Assembly (NCBI RefSeq): GCF_902459725.1
Contig: NZ_CABPSH010000002.1
Span: 434,001-498,000 of the forward strand
Origin: Pandoraea eparura
GTDB taxonomy: Bacteria > Pseudomonadota > Gammaproteobacteria > Burkholderiales > Burkholderiaceae
Direction: 5' to 3'
Length of the DNA: 64,000 bases
Shown in pieces: positions 17,266 through 25,445 of this stretch. Both the position numbers and the translations under genes were made by a program. Every line of letters begins with the position of its first letter. The stretch's first letter is position 1. The notes beneath the pieces are model-generated. The model ran no database searches and was not told the origin of the DNA. It saw only the letters and a program-made list of their open reading frames with translations.

Positions 17266-18524
17266 GGTTGCGCCTCCGATGGCCCATATCCGGGTGCGTC
17301 AGGCATGCGACGCGGCACGGCATCGACATAGTCACGCAGATGGCCGGGCACCACGCTATCAAAGCATTGTGGGGATTTCAGGCCGCTTCCCGTCCCGAGC
17401 AGCACGACACGTGACCGAGGCCGAATGCACTCGGTCGCGAGACCTTCCTCCAATGCGGCGTAGCCCGCGGCCGTCGACGGCTCGAACCAAAGACCGAAAC
17501 GCTGTGCCAGATCGCGCGACGCCGCCATGATCCGAGCATCGCTGAGCGCAACGCAGGCGCCGCGCGTTGCGCGCAAGGCATGCAGCGCCGCGAAATGATC
17601 GCGCGGGCGGCCGACCGACAGACTGTCCGCCACGGTGTCCGGGTTGACGAGGGTGGGCGACGCAGGCAGCGCCATCGCCTCGTCACCGGCGCGCCAATCG
17701 CGCGTGATGCTGTCCGAAGTGTCAGCCTGCGCCGCGAGCAGGCGTGGCACGGCGGTCGTGATGCCGAGCGCATGGAGATCGAGAAACCCCGCGGCGATGC
17801 CGGACAGCATGTTGCCGTCCCCCGTCGGCACGATCACCCAGTCGGGCACGCGCCAATCGAGCGCCTCGGCGATCTCGAACGCGCACGTCTTCTTGCCCTC
17901 GCGCGTGAACGGATTGATGCCCGTATTGCGACAGCAAACGCTGACGTCGTCGGCCAAGCGCTCGGCGATCTCGAACGCGTCGTCGTAGCTGCCGTCGACC
18001 TCGCAGACCTTCGCCCCGTAAGCGCGAATCTGCGCCAGCTTGGCCAACGGCGTGCTGGCCGGCACGACCACGGTCGCCGGCATGCCGTGCGATGCCGCAA
18101 TGCAAGCCAGCGATGCACCGGCATTGCCGGTCGACGCGGTCACCGCGTGCCGGCACCCGGCACGTCTGGCAACCGCCAGCACCACGTCGGTAGCGCGGTC
18201 CTTGAGCGATCCGCTTGGGTTACGCGCTTCGTCCTTCACCCAGAGGCGAACACCGCCGTGCTCGCCGCAATCGACCAACGGTGTATCGCCAACGACCAGT
18301 CGACTGGCCCATCTGGCTTCGACCGGCAGGAGGGCGCCATATCGCCACTGCCCACGCCCCTGGAACGTGCTCACAATGTCCGCGGCGCTCGGCGAATCTG
18401 CGTCGATCTGGCGCTGAATACGAAGGTTCTGTCCGCATACGGGACAGCGATAGCGGATCTCGCCCCAAGGCTGTGGCGCAGCGCACCGCACGCACGCGTA
18501 GCGATAGGAAAAAGCCGGGATCAC
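17262..18524 (-). CDS. Threonine-synthase-like PLP enzyme with N-terminal zinc ribbon
   Basis: A 420-residue fold-type II PLP enzyme. Residues 11-30 hold two CxxC pairs (CVRC and CPVC), a zinc ribbon found in some threonine synthases and in the archaeal paralogue cysteate synthase. The PLP lysine is K108 in NPSGSLKDRAT, with STGNAGAS after it and a phosphate loop PTGDGN near residue 235. The start is GTG at 18524, overlapping the carbamoyltransferase stop as GTGA. Housekeeping threonine synthase is normally elsewhere with hom, so this is a pathway paralogue. It probably acts on a phosphorylated amino acid such as O-phosphoserine or O-phosphohomoserine with an unknown nucleophile; that is inference. 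Confidence 0.85.
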   Translation of the reverse strand: MIPAFSYRYACVRCAAPQPWGEIRYRCPVCGQNLRIQRQIDADSPSAADIVSTFQGRGQWRYGALLPVEARWASRLVVGDTPLVDCGEHGGVRLWVKDEARNPSGSLKDRATDVVLAVARRAGCRHAVTASTGNAGASLACIAASHGMPATVVVPASTPLAKLAQIRAYGAKVCEVDGSYDDAFEIAERLADDVSVCCRNTGINPFTREGKKTCAFEIAEALDWRVPDWVIVPTGDGNMLSGIAAGFLDLHALGITTAVPRLLAAQADTSDSITRDWRAGDEAMALPASPTLVNPDTVADSLSVGRPRDHFAALHALRATRGACVALSDARIMAASRDLAQRFGLWFEPSTAAGYAALEEGLATECIRPRSRVVLLGTGSGLKSPQCFDSVVPGHLRDYVDAVPRRMPDAPGYGPSEAQP

Positions 18525-19567
18525 GCGAGGCTCCCCGGATTCAACAAGTGGGCCATCACCGCGTTCTGCGCGTGAAGTCGATTCCCGGCCTGTTGAAAGA
18601 CCCATGACGACGGGCCGTCGATCACGTCGTCCGTCACCTCCTGTCCTCGGTCGGCGGGCAGGCAGTGCAGGTATCCCGCGTCGGGCGCTGCGCATCGCAT
18701 GACGTCGGCATCGATACGCCAGTCGCGATGCCGCTCGAACGCGTCGCGCATCGCAGCCTCGTCGACCGGATCGCCGTGGCGTTGCGGCAGCGCGGCGAGA
18801 CTGCACCATGATTTTGCGTAGACAGCGTGTGCATCGGTCACGCCGTCGCGCAGATCATGCGTCACGCGCAGGCGCGCACCGGTCTGCCCGGCGAACTGCT
18901 CGGCCGCGGCCATCACCTGCGGATCGAGACCGAACGGCGCCGGGTGCGCGAGCGTCACGTCCACGCCGGCTTTTACGGCGGCGAGCAACAGACTTTGCGG
19001 CACGGCCACTGGCTTGTGCCAGCTTCCAGAGTAGGCCCAACTGATGCATAGCCGTCGTCCGGCCAGCGCGCCCCATTGCTCGCGCATCGTCATCACGTCG
19101 GCGAGCGCCTGACACGGATGAAAGCGATCACATTCCATGTTGATGACGGGCACCCGGCTCCCTTGCGCAAAGGCTTCGAGGTGACGATGCGCCGCACCGT
19201 ACACCCAACCGGCCGGTGCGCCATACATGCGAATGGCAATTGCGTCGCCGTAGGACGCGAGCACCCGCGCCACGTCGGCCACACGCTCCGTCGCATATGG
19301 AATCTCCGCCTCGGGCAGCGCGGGCGTATAGATTCCGTTCTGCGGATCGAGCATGACGGCATGCCCACCCATTCGCGCAAGCCCCGTCTGGAAGCTGCTG
19401 CGGGTGCGCAACGACGCGTTGTAGAACAGAAAATAGATCGTTCGACCGTGTAGCGCGCACTCCGTGTGCTGCGGATAACGGCGCTTGAAAGCGAGCGCCG
19501 CCTCGAGCAGTGCGCGATACGCCGCGGCACTCATGGTCAGATCGGGGGCAAGCCAGTGGCAGTTCAC
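18521..19567 (-). CDS. Ornithine/acetylornithine carbamoyltransferase-like enzyme
   Basis: A 348-residue carbamoyltransferase. The carbamoyl-phosphate motif SLRTR (residues 52-56) and HPCQ are intact, as is the HCLP loop. The second-substrate loop reads VYAKSW instead of the SMG loop of ornithine carbamoyltransferases, which is closer to N-acetyl- or N-succinylornithine enzymes, so ornithine is probably not the substrate. The start is GTG 19567 because AGGAGAG lies just upstream; ATG 19615 lacks a site. Viomycin biosynthesis gives a precedent: VioL, an ornithine carbamoyltransferase homologue, carbamoylates a diaminopropionate-derived residue. Here the acceptor may likewise be diaminopropionate or an N-oxidised form. 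A 125-base gap separates it from the N-oxygenase gene. Confidence 0.87.
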   Translation of the reverse strand: MNCHWLAPDLTMSAAAYRALLEAALAFKRRYPQHTECALHGRTIYFLFYNASLRTRSSFQTGLARMGGHAVMLDPQNGIYTPALPEAEIPYATERVADVARVLASYGDAIAIRMYGAPAGWVYGAAHRHLEAFAQGSRVPVINMECDRFHPCQALADVMTMREQWGALAGRRLCISWAYSGSWHKPVAVPQSLLLAAVKAGVDVTLAHPAPFGLDPQVMAAAEQFAGQTGARLRVTHDLRDGVTDAHAVYAKSWCSLAALPQRHGDPVDEAAMRDAFERHRDWRIDADVMRCAAPDAGYLHCLPADRGQEVTDDVIDGPSSWVFQQAGNRLHAQNAVMAHLLNPGSLA

Positions 19568-19692
19568 AGATCTCTCCTGATCGTCTATCGGCGAGGCGCG
19601 AAGCCGGCACGACATGGACCGGCGGGTTGCCCCTGATCGGCCGCGCGATCACTCGCATCGTGACGCGCTCGGCGCGGACGGCCAGCCGGCGC

Positions 19693-20658
19693 TCAAGGAG
19701 GACGCCAGCGACTCGCTTGTTGCGCGAAACGTTCCGCACAGGTCATGCCCAGCCGCTCGAACAACCGCCGTGGCACGCGCGCGGCCTCCATCATCTGCAC
19801 GCCCACTTCGAGCGGGTCGATGCTCTCGCAGATCACGAGATCGGCTTCGCTGGCATCCAGCCCCACCGCGCACAAGTGCGCTCGCCACGCCGGCAACTCC
19901 GGGGCAAGAAACGCGGTCATCAAGTCGGGCAGAAGGGCGTCGAGAAACCCACGCTCCGCAGACGACAACGACGGGATCCATTCGCTGGCAAACCGGATAA
20001 ATGCTGCCTGATGACGCCTTTCATCCGCACCATGCTCACTCAACATGCCGCGCACGGGCGGGTAGATGTCGTCACAGGCCCCCGCCTGTCGCAGCGTGCC
20101 GGTGATCAACGTCTCGGTGACCGTTGCCGCCGCTACGATGGCCATTGCGCGATGCGTTGCGGGCACCGCCTCACACAACGCCAGCACGCGCGCGACGCTC
20201 AACGACGGCGTTCGCGGCAACCCGTACCCGGTCTGTTTCAGCAGGTGCCCACGGAAGCGCTCCATCATCCACGTGTGAAAGCCCTCATCCGTATAGATGG
20301 CGAGTAGATCGTCACGGCCGACCGACGCGATGCCCGGCGTGTCGAGCATCGGTTCGATGGCGCGATTGACGATGTGCAATTCGACACGTTCCGTCTTGTT
20401 CAGGTAGTCGGCCAGACGATGCGCACTCAACTGCTGACGCGCCGCCTGGCCCCGCGCGCACACCCGCGGATGCGTGGCATACGGCATGAGCGCCAGGTTG
20501 AAGAACAGGTGATCGGGTTGCAGCGGCGGAAATGGCGCCTCGCCACTGCAGCGGGTAACGGCTGCGACGTCTCGCCAGGGCCGCAGGCCGGGCTCCCGCT
20601 CCCCCGCATTCCCGGCCGTGAGCGCACCAATGCCGCGCGTTGCGCCGTGATCAGACAT
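19693..20658 (-). CDS. AurF/CmlI-family diiron N-oxygenase
   Basis: A 321-residue, mostly helical protein with the complete ligand pattern of AurF-type diiron N-oxygenases: Glu 90 or 93 in the first core helix, E125 and H128 (DEGFH), E182 (TETLI), and H209, E213, H216 in HGADERRH. AurF and CmlI oxidise arylamines to nitro groups through hydroxylamines. No aryl substrate pathway is visible here, and the operon makes an aliphatic diamine, so the expected reaction is N-oxygenation of a diaminopropionate-type amine; this is inference. The start overlaps the synthetase-paralogue stop by eight bases. Confidence 0.85.
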   Translation of the reverse strand: MSDHGATRGIGALTAGNAGEREPGLRPWRDVAAVTRCSGEAPFPPLQPDHLFFNLALMPYATHPRVCARGQAARQQLSAHRLADYLNKTERVELHIVNRAIEPMLDTPGIASVGRDDLLAIYTDEGFHTWMMERFRGHLLKQTGYGLPRTPSLSVARVLALCEAVPATHRAMAIVAAATVTETLITGTLRQAGACDDIYPPVRGMLSEHGADERRHQAAFIRFASEWIPSLSSAERGFLDALLPDLMTAFLAPELPAWRAHLCAVGLDASEADLVICESIDPLEVGVQMMEAARVPRRLFERLGMTCAERFAQQASRWRPP

Positions 20659-22144
20659 GGGGTGACACCGCGGCGACAGTCGTCAACGGATGCGCGGCCA
20701 GCGACACGAGACTGGCCCGCTCCGGCCCCAGTCCGATACCGGCCAATGGCGCGCCGATTTGCCGTTCGACGAAATCAATGAAACCGTGCATGGCCGAATC
20801 AACCGTGCCTTCGCGCCCCAGCGCGAGCGAGCGCTCGGTCAGCCCCGGATAAATCATCACGTCCGACATCACGCCGCTGGACATCACGTCGCGATGGACG
20901 CGCATCGGCACCCCCTGATAGGTCGAATGGAAGTAGTGCGCGAGGCAGTCGACCTTGTTGAGGTAGACACAGTCGACGGCATGCACCTTGACGACCTCTC
21001 GCAACTGCGCGAGATCGAGCATGCCGATACGCCGCGGACGACCGGTCCCCGTGCCGTACTCGCGGGTGAGCATGCGAAGCGCGGTGCCGACATCGAACGG
21101 ATCGTCGGAGCGCAGCAACCGGTCCGGCGAGAAGCGCGTCTGCTCTTCGGTCACGCCGACGTGCGACTGCGACGCTTCGTCACAATACTGCGCCGAGCGC
21201 TCACCCCCCAGTTCCGACGGAAACGGGCCACGGCCGACGCGTGACATGATCGCCTTCGCCACGCCGATCGTCCGACGGTGGTACTTCGGCGACAGATCGC
21301 CCCCCACATACGCATACGCCGGCACCGTGTGGCTCGACGTGACATACGGCTGGCAGCCGTCGACAACATCGAGCAGCACCGACTGCGCCCCTTCGAACAA
21401 CACTCGGGCGCCCTGCTTCACGCGATTCGCGAGCCATCCTCGATCCGGTTCGACGTAAGCACGCAAGGTATCGGCCACCCTCGGCAGGCTCAACAACAAG
21501 TCCGACATCTCGGCGATCCATGGCGACGTTCCGCCTTCCGCATTGATCATGCTCGTGAACACGTCGCGCATCGACGCCACGGTGTCGGCTTCGCTCATGA
21601 GCAGATCGCCGAGCATCAGATTGACGCGTGTGTCGTTGCGCACACGCAAGGCGCGATCGGCGTAGCACGGCCCGATGCCGTTGCCGGTCGTACCGATCTT
21701 GCCGCCGCCGCGCCGATCCAGCGCAATGTGGTGAGGCTGCACGAGCGCTGCCCGCGCGCTGATGCGCAACCGGCCTTCGAGCGAGATACCCATCTCGCGG
21801 AGTTGTTCGATCTCATCGGCCAGCTTCCACGCATTAAGGGCGCACCCGGAGCCGATGTAAAGCGTGGCATGCGGATGAAACACGCCCGACGGCAATTGCT
21901 TGAGCGCGATACGGCCGAGCGGCGTGTCGATGGTGTGGCCAGCATTGGCACCGCCATTGAATCGGGCGATCACGTCGTACCCCGCGGCGAGAGCGTCGAT
22001 GATCTTCGCTTTGCCTTCATCGCCGTATTGCAGACCGACGAGGACGTCGGCGAAGCCTTCGGCGCCTGACGACGCACGGTCCGCGGCGGAAGAGGACGCC
22101 GAAATGGCGGCAGGAAAGGAAGCGGAACAGGTAACAGAGGTCAT
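20651..22144 (-). CDS. Divergent adenylosuccinate synthetase paralogue
   Basis: A 497-residue member of the PurA family with an extra Ser/Ala-rich N-terminus of about 30 residues. The P-loop is GDEGKAK (residues 41-47; consensus GDEGKGK) with the catalytic Asp 42 and His 70 (NAGH) kept, and the guanine motif NKVD is at 396-399. Other sites differ from consensus: TTGNGIGP where TTGRGIGP is usual, DGCQPYVTSS where HGTYPYVTSS is usual, and the aspartate-binding loop GTGTGRPRR at 364-372 in place of VTTGRRRR. It overlaps sbnB-like by ATGA. It could be a drug-insensitive self-resistance copy, since L-alanosine and hadacidin act on this enzyme, or a ligase using another amino acid. It is unlikely to be the housekeeping purA. 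Confidence 0.88.
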   Translation of the reverse strand: MTSVTCSASFPAAISASSSAADRASSGAEGFADVLVGLQYGDEGKAKIIDALAAGYDVIARFNGGANAGHTIDTPLGRIALKQLPSGVFHPHATLYIGSGCALNAWKLADEIEQLREMGISLEGRLRISARAALVQPHHIALDRRGGGKIGTTGNGIGPCYADRALRVRNDTRVNLMLGDLLMSEADTVASMRDVFTSMINAEGGTSPWIAEMSDLLLSLPRVADTLRAYVEPDRGWLANRVKQGARVLFEGAQSVLLDVVDGCQPYVTSSHTVPAYAYVGGDLSPKYHRRTIGVAKAIMSRVGRGPFPSELGGERSAQYCDEASQSHVGVTEEQTRFSPDRLLRSDDPFDVGTALRMLTREYGTGTGRPRRIGMLDLAQLREVVKVHAVDCVYLNKVDCLAHYFHSTYQGVPMRVHRDVMSSGVMSDVMIYPGLTERSLALGREGTVDSAMHGFIDFVERQIGAPLAGIGLGPERASLVSLAAHPLTTVAAVSPHV

Positions 22145-23196
22145 GCGCGTTGCAAATCGTGGAAAAAACGGGGGACGGGCGCCTGCTGCGCCGCCAGTTG
22201 CTCATAGATCCAACGCCCGACAGCAATGTCGAGAATGCCCAGTCCGAACGGCGAGAACACGATCGGTCGGTCACGCTGCGGCGCGTGGCCGCCGCAAAGC
22301 AGATGCGGCAACGATGTCGTGACGAAGCGTCGATGACCGGTCTCGACCTCGGTGAGATGCAGCGAGGTCATCGCCCTCAGGCAATGGTCGATGTCGTCGA
22401 CAACGTTATGCGACGCGAGAATTACCGCCGGCGCGAGGTCACGAAGCGAGAGATGCAGCACGATGGGACAGTGTGAGAACCAATCAGGGTTGTCCACGTA
22501 GGGGGATGACGCTGTCGTAGTGAACACAACGACGTCCGACGCGCGAACGGTGCGTTCAAGCGACGCGTCGGTGCACACTGCATCGCCAAGTCGCGCGTCG
22601 ATGTGCGTCGCGAGCGACGCGGCGTAATCGGGGTTCAGGTCGTGCACCCGCACCTCGCCGATCGGCAGCCCGGCGAGCGGCAGGCACTCGGCCACGTGAC
22701 GCGCAATCACGCCGGCGCCGACAAACGCCACGCGCAGGCGTCGCGTGGCCGATTCGGACATCGCCGTCGTCGTGAACCTGTCGCGCGCGAGACACCGCAG
22801 CGCGCTGACCGCGCTGGCCGCCGTGCGCGCCGCGCTGATGAAGCTCGCTTCCATACATGCCATCGGATACCCGGTCGCTCCATCGTTCAGGATGAGGACC
22901 GCCGAGGCACGCGGCATGCCCCGCTCGATGTTGTCTGGAAAGCTCGAGATCCACTTGATGCCGGTCACGGCCTCGCCTTTGTCATCGCGAAGGTGAGCCG
23001 GCAGCGCGATGATGCGATTGCGTTGCGCGTCGGGAAAGCGGAGAAACTGGCTCTGCGGATTGACGGTGCGCCCGGCGTGATGCGCGCGATATGCCGCCTC
23101 GACGGTGTCGAGGACAGCAGACTGTCCTTCCCCGAGGACCGCGCCGACCTGTTCCCCCGTGAACACGCGAAATTGCGGTAGCGGTTGTGCGTTCAT
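22141..23196 (-). CDS. SbnB-like N-(2-amino-2-carboxyethyl)-L-glutamate dehydrogenase
   Basis: A 351-residue member of the ornithine cyclodeaminase/mu-crystallin superfamily with an NAD-binding Rossmann motif VAFVGAGVIARHV near the middle. In staphyloferrin B biosynthesis SbnB oxidatively splits N-(2-amino-2-carboxyethyl)-L-glutamate into L-2,3-diaminopropionate and 2-oxoglutarate. Segments IKWISSFPDNIERGMPRASAV and YPMACMEASFISAARTAA fit the SbnB branch. The ATG at 23196 overlaps the SbnA-like stop (ATGA), and its own stop overlaps the next gene the same way, so translation is coupled. The pairing with an SbnA-like gene makes the assignment much stronger than sequence alone. Confidence 0.88.
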   Translation of the reverse strand: MNAQPLPQFRVFTGEQVGAVLGEGQSAVLDTVEAAYRAHHAGRTVNPQSQFLRFPDAQRNRIIALPAHLRDDKGEAVTGIKWISSFPDNIERGMPRASAVLILNDGATGYPMACMEASFISAARTAASAVSALRCLARDRFTTTAMSESATRRLRVAFVGAGVIARHVAECLPLAGLPIGEVRVHDLNPDYAASLATHIDARLGDAVCTDASLERTVRASDVVVFTTTASSPYVDNPDWFSHCPIVLHLSLRDLAPAVILASHNVVDDIDHCLRAMTSLHLTEVETGHRRFVTTSLPHLLCGGHAPQRDRPIVFSPFGLGILDIAVGRWIYEQLAAQQAPVPRFFHDLQRA

Positions 23197-24278
23197 GGCG
23201 ATGACGGATGGACAGTCGCGACGAGAGGGGACGTCCCGCAAGGCGGACTCGGGCGGCCGTCGATACACGCGGCGGCCCAATCGGGGTCGTAGAGGGTGTC
23301 GAGATACTTGTCGCCCATGTCGGGCGCGATGGCGACGACCGTGTCGTTGGCGGCAATGTCGGCCGATGACAGTTGCACGGCGCGCAACACGCTGCCCGTG
23401 GACCCGCCAGCGAGCAAACCGCGCGTGGCCAGTGTCTGGCACATGCGAAGCGTTTCCGCCTCGGCAATGTGGACGATGGCGTCCGGCTGCTCGGCGCGAG
23501 ACGCCTCGGACAACACCGGGCAGCAACTGGTGCCAAGCCCGGGGATACGGCGCGGCCCGGGCGGGCCGCCGAACGTCACCGAACCGACGGCATCGACCGC
23601 CACGACACGGGTCGGTAGCCGATGGCTGCGCACGTAGCGCAGGCAACCGATCAAGGTCCCCGTCGTGCCCGCGCCGACGAACAAATGGTCGACGTGGCGA
23701 TGCGCTGCGAAGATCTCGGACGCCGTCCATCGATAATGCGCACGCCAGTTGCCCGGGTTGGCGTACTGATTGACCCACACCCAATGCGGATCACGCGCCA
23801 CTTGCTCGCGAATCCACGCAATGCGCGTGCCGAGATACCCCCCCTGCGCGTCACGCCGCTCAACGCGCACGACATGCGCGCCCGTCGCCTGCATGGCACG
23901 GATCGCATGACGGGACGTATTGGGATCGGTCACGCAGGTGAACGGGTAGCCGCGATTTGCGCACACCATCGCCAGCGCCACGCCGAGATTGCCCGAGGAC
24001 GATTCGACGATCCGTGTGTTCACATCGATGCGGCCTGTCGCCTCCAGATCCTCGATCAGTTGAAGCGCTGTCTTCAGCTTGATGGAGCCCGCCGCGTTCA
24101 GCCCTTCCAGCTTGAGATGCACCGTGGCACGGCACAGGCCGTCGATCGCAGCGAAAACGGGCGCCGTCGGGCGCAGGAAGGCGCCGTCCACGCGCAGCCC
24201 CCGGCGATCACGCGATGTATCGCTTGGCGCAGGCTCGAGCTGCGGCGACGCCACCCACGTTTCGTGTTGATCTCCCAC
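23193..24278 (-). CDS. SbnA-like N-(2-amino-2-carboxyethyl)-L-glutamate synthase
   Basis: A 361-residue cysteine-synthase-like PLP enzyme. The PLP lysine lies in LEGLNAAGSIKLKTA, the ESSSGNLG segment binds the substrate carboxylate, and GAGTTGTLIG is the phosphate-binding loop; all fit SbnA rather than CysK. SbnA joins O-phospho-L-serine and L-glutamate. The start is GTG 24278, with GGGAGG five bases upstream; ATG 24314 has no site. It is the first gene of the operon. Together with the next gene it should make L-2,3-diaminopropionate. Confidence 0.88.
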   Translation of the reverse strand: MGDQHETWVASPQLEPAPSDTSRDRRGLRVDGAFLRPTAPVFAAIDGLCRATVHLKLEGLNAAGSIKLKTALQLIEDLEATGRIDVNTRIVESSSGNLGVALAMVCANRGYPFTCVTDPNTSRHAIRAMQATGAHVVRVERRDAQGGYLGTRIAWIREQVARDPHWVWVNQYANPGNWRAHYRWTASEIFAAHRHVDHLFVGAGTTGTLIGCLRYVRSHRLPTRVVAVDAVGSVTFGGPPGPRRIPGLGTSCCPVLSEASRAEQPDAIVHIAEAETLRMCQTLATRGLLAGGSTGSVLRAVQLSSADIAANDTVVAIAPDMGDKYLDTLYDPDWAAACIDGRPSPPCGTSPLVATVHPSSP

Positions 24279-24478
24279 TCCGACCTCCCGATGTCCCGCC
24301 CGAGGGCGATGCAATGGCGTGGCGTAGCGAGGGCCATCCGCAACGTCCTGGGCTCATGCACGCCGTGAAGCGTCATTTAAGCGAATCGGACGAGCGCAGA
24401 ACACCTGCAAGGTCGTGTAGGACGTAGGATGCGGTGAGATAGTCAGGATGCCGACGGAAGACGTCGCACCCGCGAGGC
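24279..24478 (-). promoter_or_regulatory. Upstream region of the diaminopropionate operon
   Basis: These 200 bases separate bioC (same strand, upstream) from the SbnA-like gene and are the only sizeable gap before the operon, so its promoter is probably here. No intrinsic terminator for bioC and no convincing lux box were found. Only the strong GGGAGG site for GTG 24278 is clear. Confidence 0.45.
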
Positions 24479-25399
24479 TCAACGTGGCCGGCCGCCGCGC
24501 CCGATGTCCTGGATGCGAACGACGGCATTGCCGGACGCATCGGTTTTTTCGGGAATTTTCCAGGCGTGTCCGTAGACGAGCTCGAACGTCAGGGCGATCG
24601 TGCCGTCGGCACCGCGCTGACGTTCCAGCGCCGCACGCAAGGCCGCAAGACGCGCCCGCCCTGTGAGCCCCCTACGACGCTCCGGTCGCGGATTCACGCC
24701 GAGCAGGCGCACGTCGCGCAACAGGGTGTCCGGCGATTCGAACGTGAGCGTGAGCCGCTCCATGTCCGTGACCGGCGTATCGAAGCCGCTCGCCACCATC
24801 ATGTCGCCCAGGTCGTGCATGTCCGTCGGCTCGAGGGCATGCGGCACCTCGTCCACTTCCGCCCACGCCGCCCTCAATTCCCGCAGGGTGTCGGGGCCAT
24901 AGGCCGAAAACATCAGCAAACCGTCGTTGCCCAGCACGCGATGCCACTCGGGGATGACGCGGTGCGGCTCGCGATACCAATGAAGCGCGAGGTTCGACCA
25001 CACCAGATCGAACGTGCGTGGTGCGAACGGCAGCGCGGAGAAATCGGCCTGCACGATGCCGTACGGCGGCGCAGTGCGCAGCAGACGCCGCCAACCGGTC
25101 GTCGCCCCTGCCGCCACGGCCGCCTTGGCCATCGCGAACGACGCGTCGAGCCCCACGCGATAGGCGTCCGGGTAACGCTCGCCGAAGCTCAGCAGATCGC
25201 CGCCCGTGCCGCATCCGGCATCGAGCACGCGCGTCGGCTTCAACTTGATGTAGTCGAGCCGGCTCGCGAGTCGCGATGCCACCTCCCGCATCAGGAAGTC
25301 GGCCTGCGGCCAGTGCGGCGCGCGGCGGTCGAACGCCGTACGCAAAAAACGCGCATCGAACGCAGAGGACGGGGTCGAGGGAGCGGCAGAAGGCTTCAT
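24479..25399 (-). CDS. bioC: Malonyl-ACP methyltransferase BioC-like
   Basis: A 306-residue class I SAM-dependent methyltransferase: VLDAGCGTGGDLLSF is motif I, followed by VGLDAS, DFSALPFAPRTFDLVWSNLALHWY and GLLMFSAYGPDTLRELR. The last segments are typical of BioC, which methylates malonyl-ACP at the start of pimelate synthesis for biotin. The start MKPSAAP at 25399 is chosen because the longer frame runs into the divergent comF-like gene. BioC is well supported, though no other bio gene is in the window. Confidence 0.83.
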   Translation of the reverse strand: MKPSAAPSTPSSAFDARFLRTAFDRRAPHWPQADFLMREVASRLASRLDYIKLKPTRVLDAGCGTGGDLLSFGERYPDAYRVGLDASFAMAKAAVAAGATTGWRRLLRTAPPYGIVQADFSALPFAPRTFDLVWSNLALHWYREPHRVIPEWHRVLGNDGLLMFSAYGPDTLRELRAAWAEVDEVPHALEPTDMHDLGDMMVASGFDTPVTDMERLTLTFESPDTLLRDVRLLGVNPRPERRRGLTGRARLAALRAALERQRGADGTIALTFELVYGHAWKIPEKTDASGNAVVRIQDIGRGGRPR

Positions 25400-25445
25400 G
25401 GGACGGGCGAAAAGGCGAGTCGGCAGTATACTCGCTGCTGTCCGA

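Noticed and set aside
20651-22144. Housekeeping purA
   Set aside because: Substitutions in otherwise invariant loops, an N-terminal extension and the operon context argue for a paralogue.
15612-24278. Staphyloferrin B-like siderophore cluster because of SbnA/SbnB
   Set aside because: No NIS synthetase (IucA/IucC family), decarboxylase, siderophore receptor or exporter is present; the other genes point to a different product.
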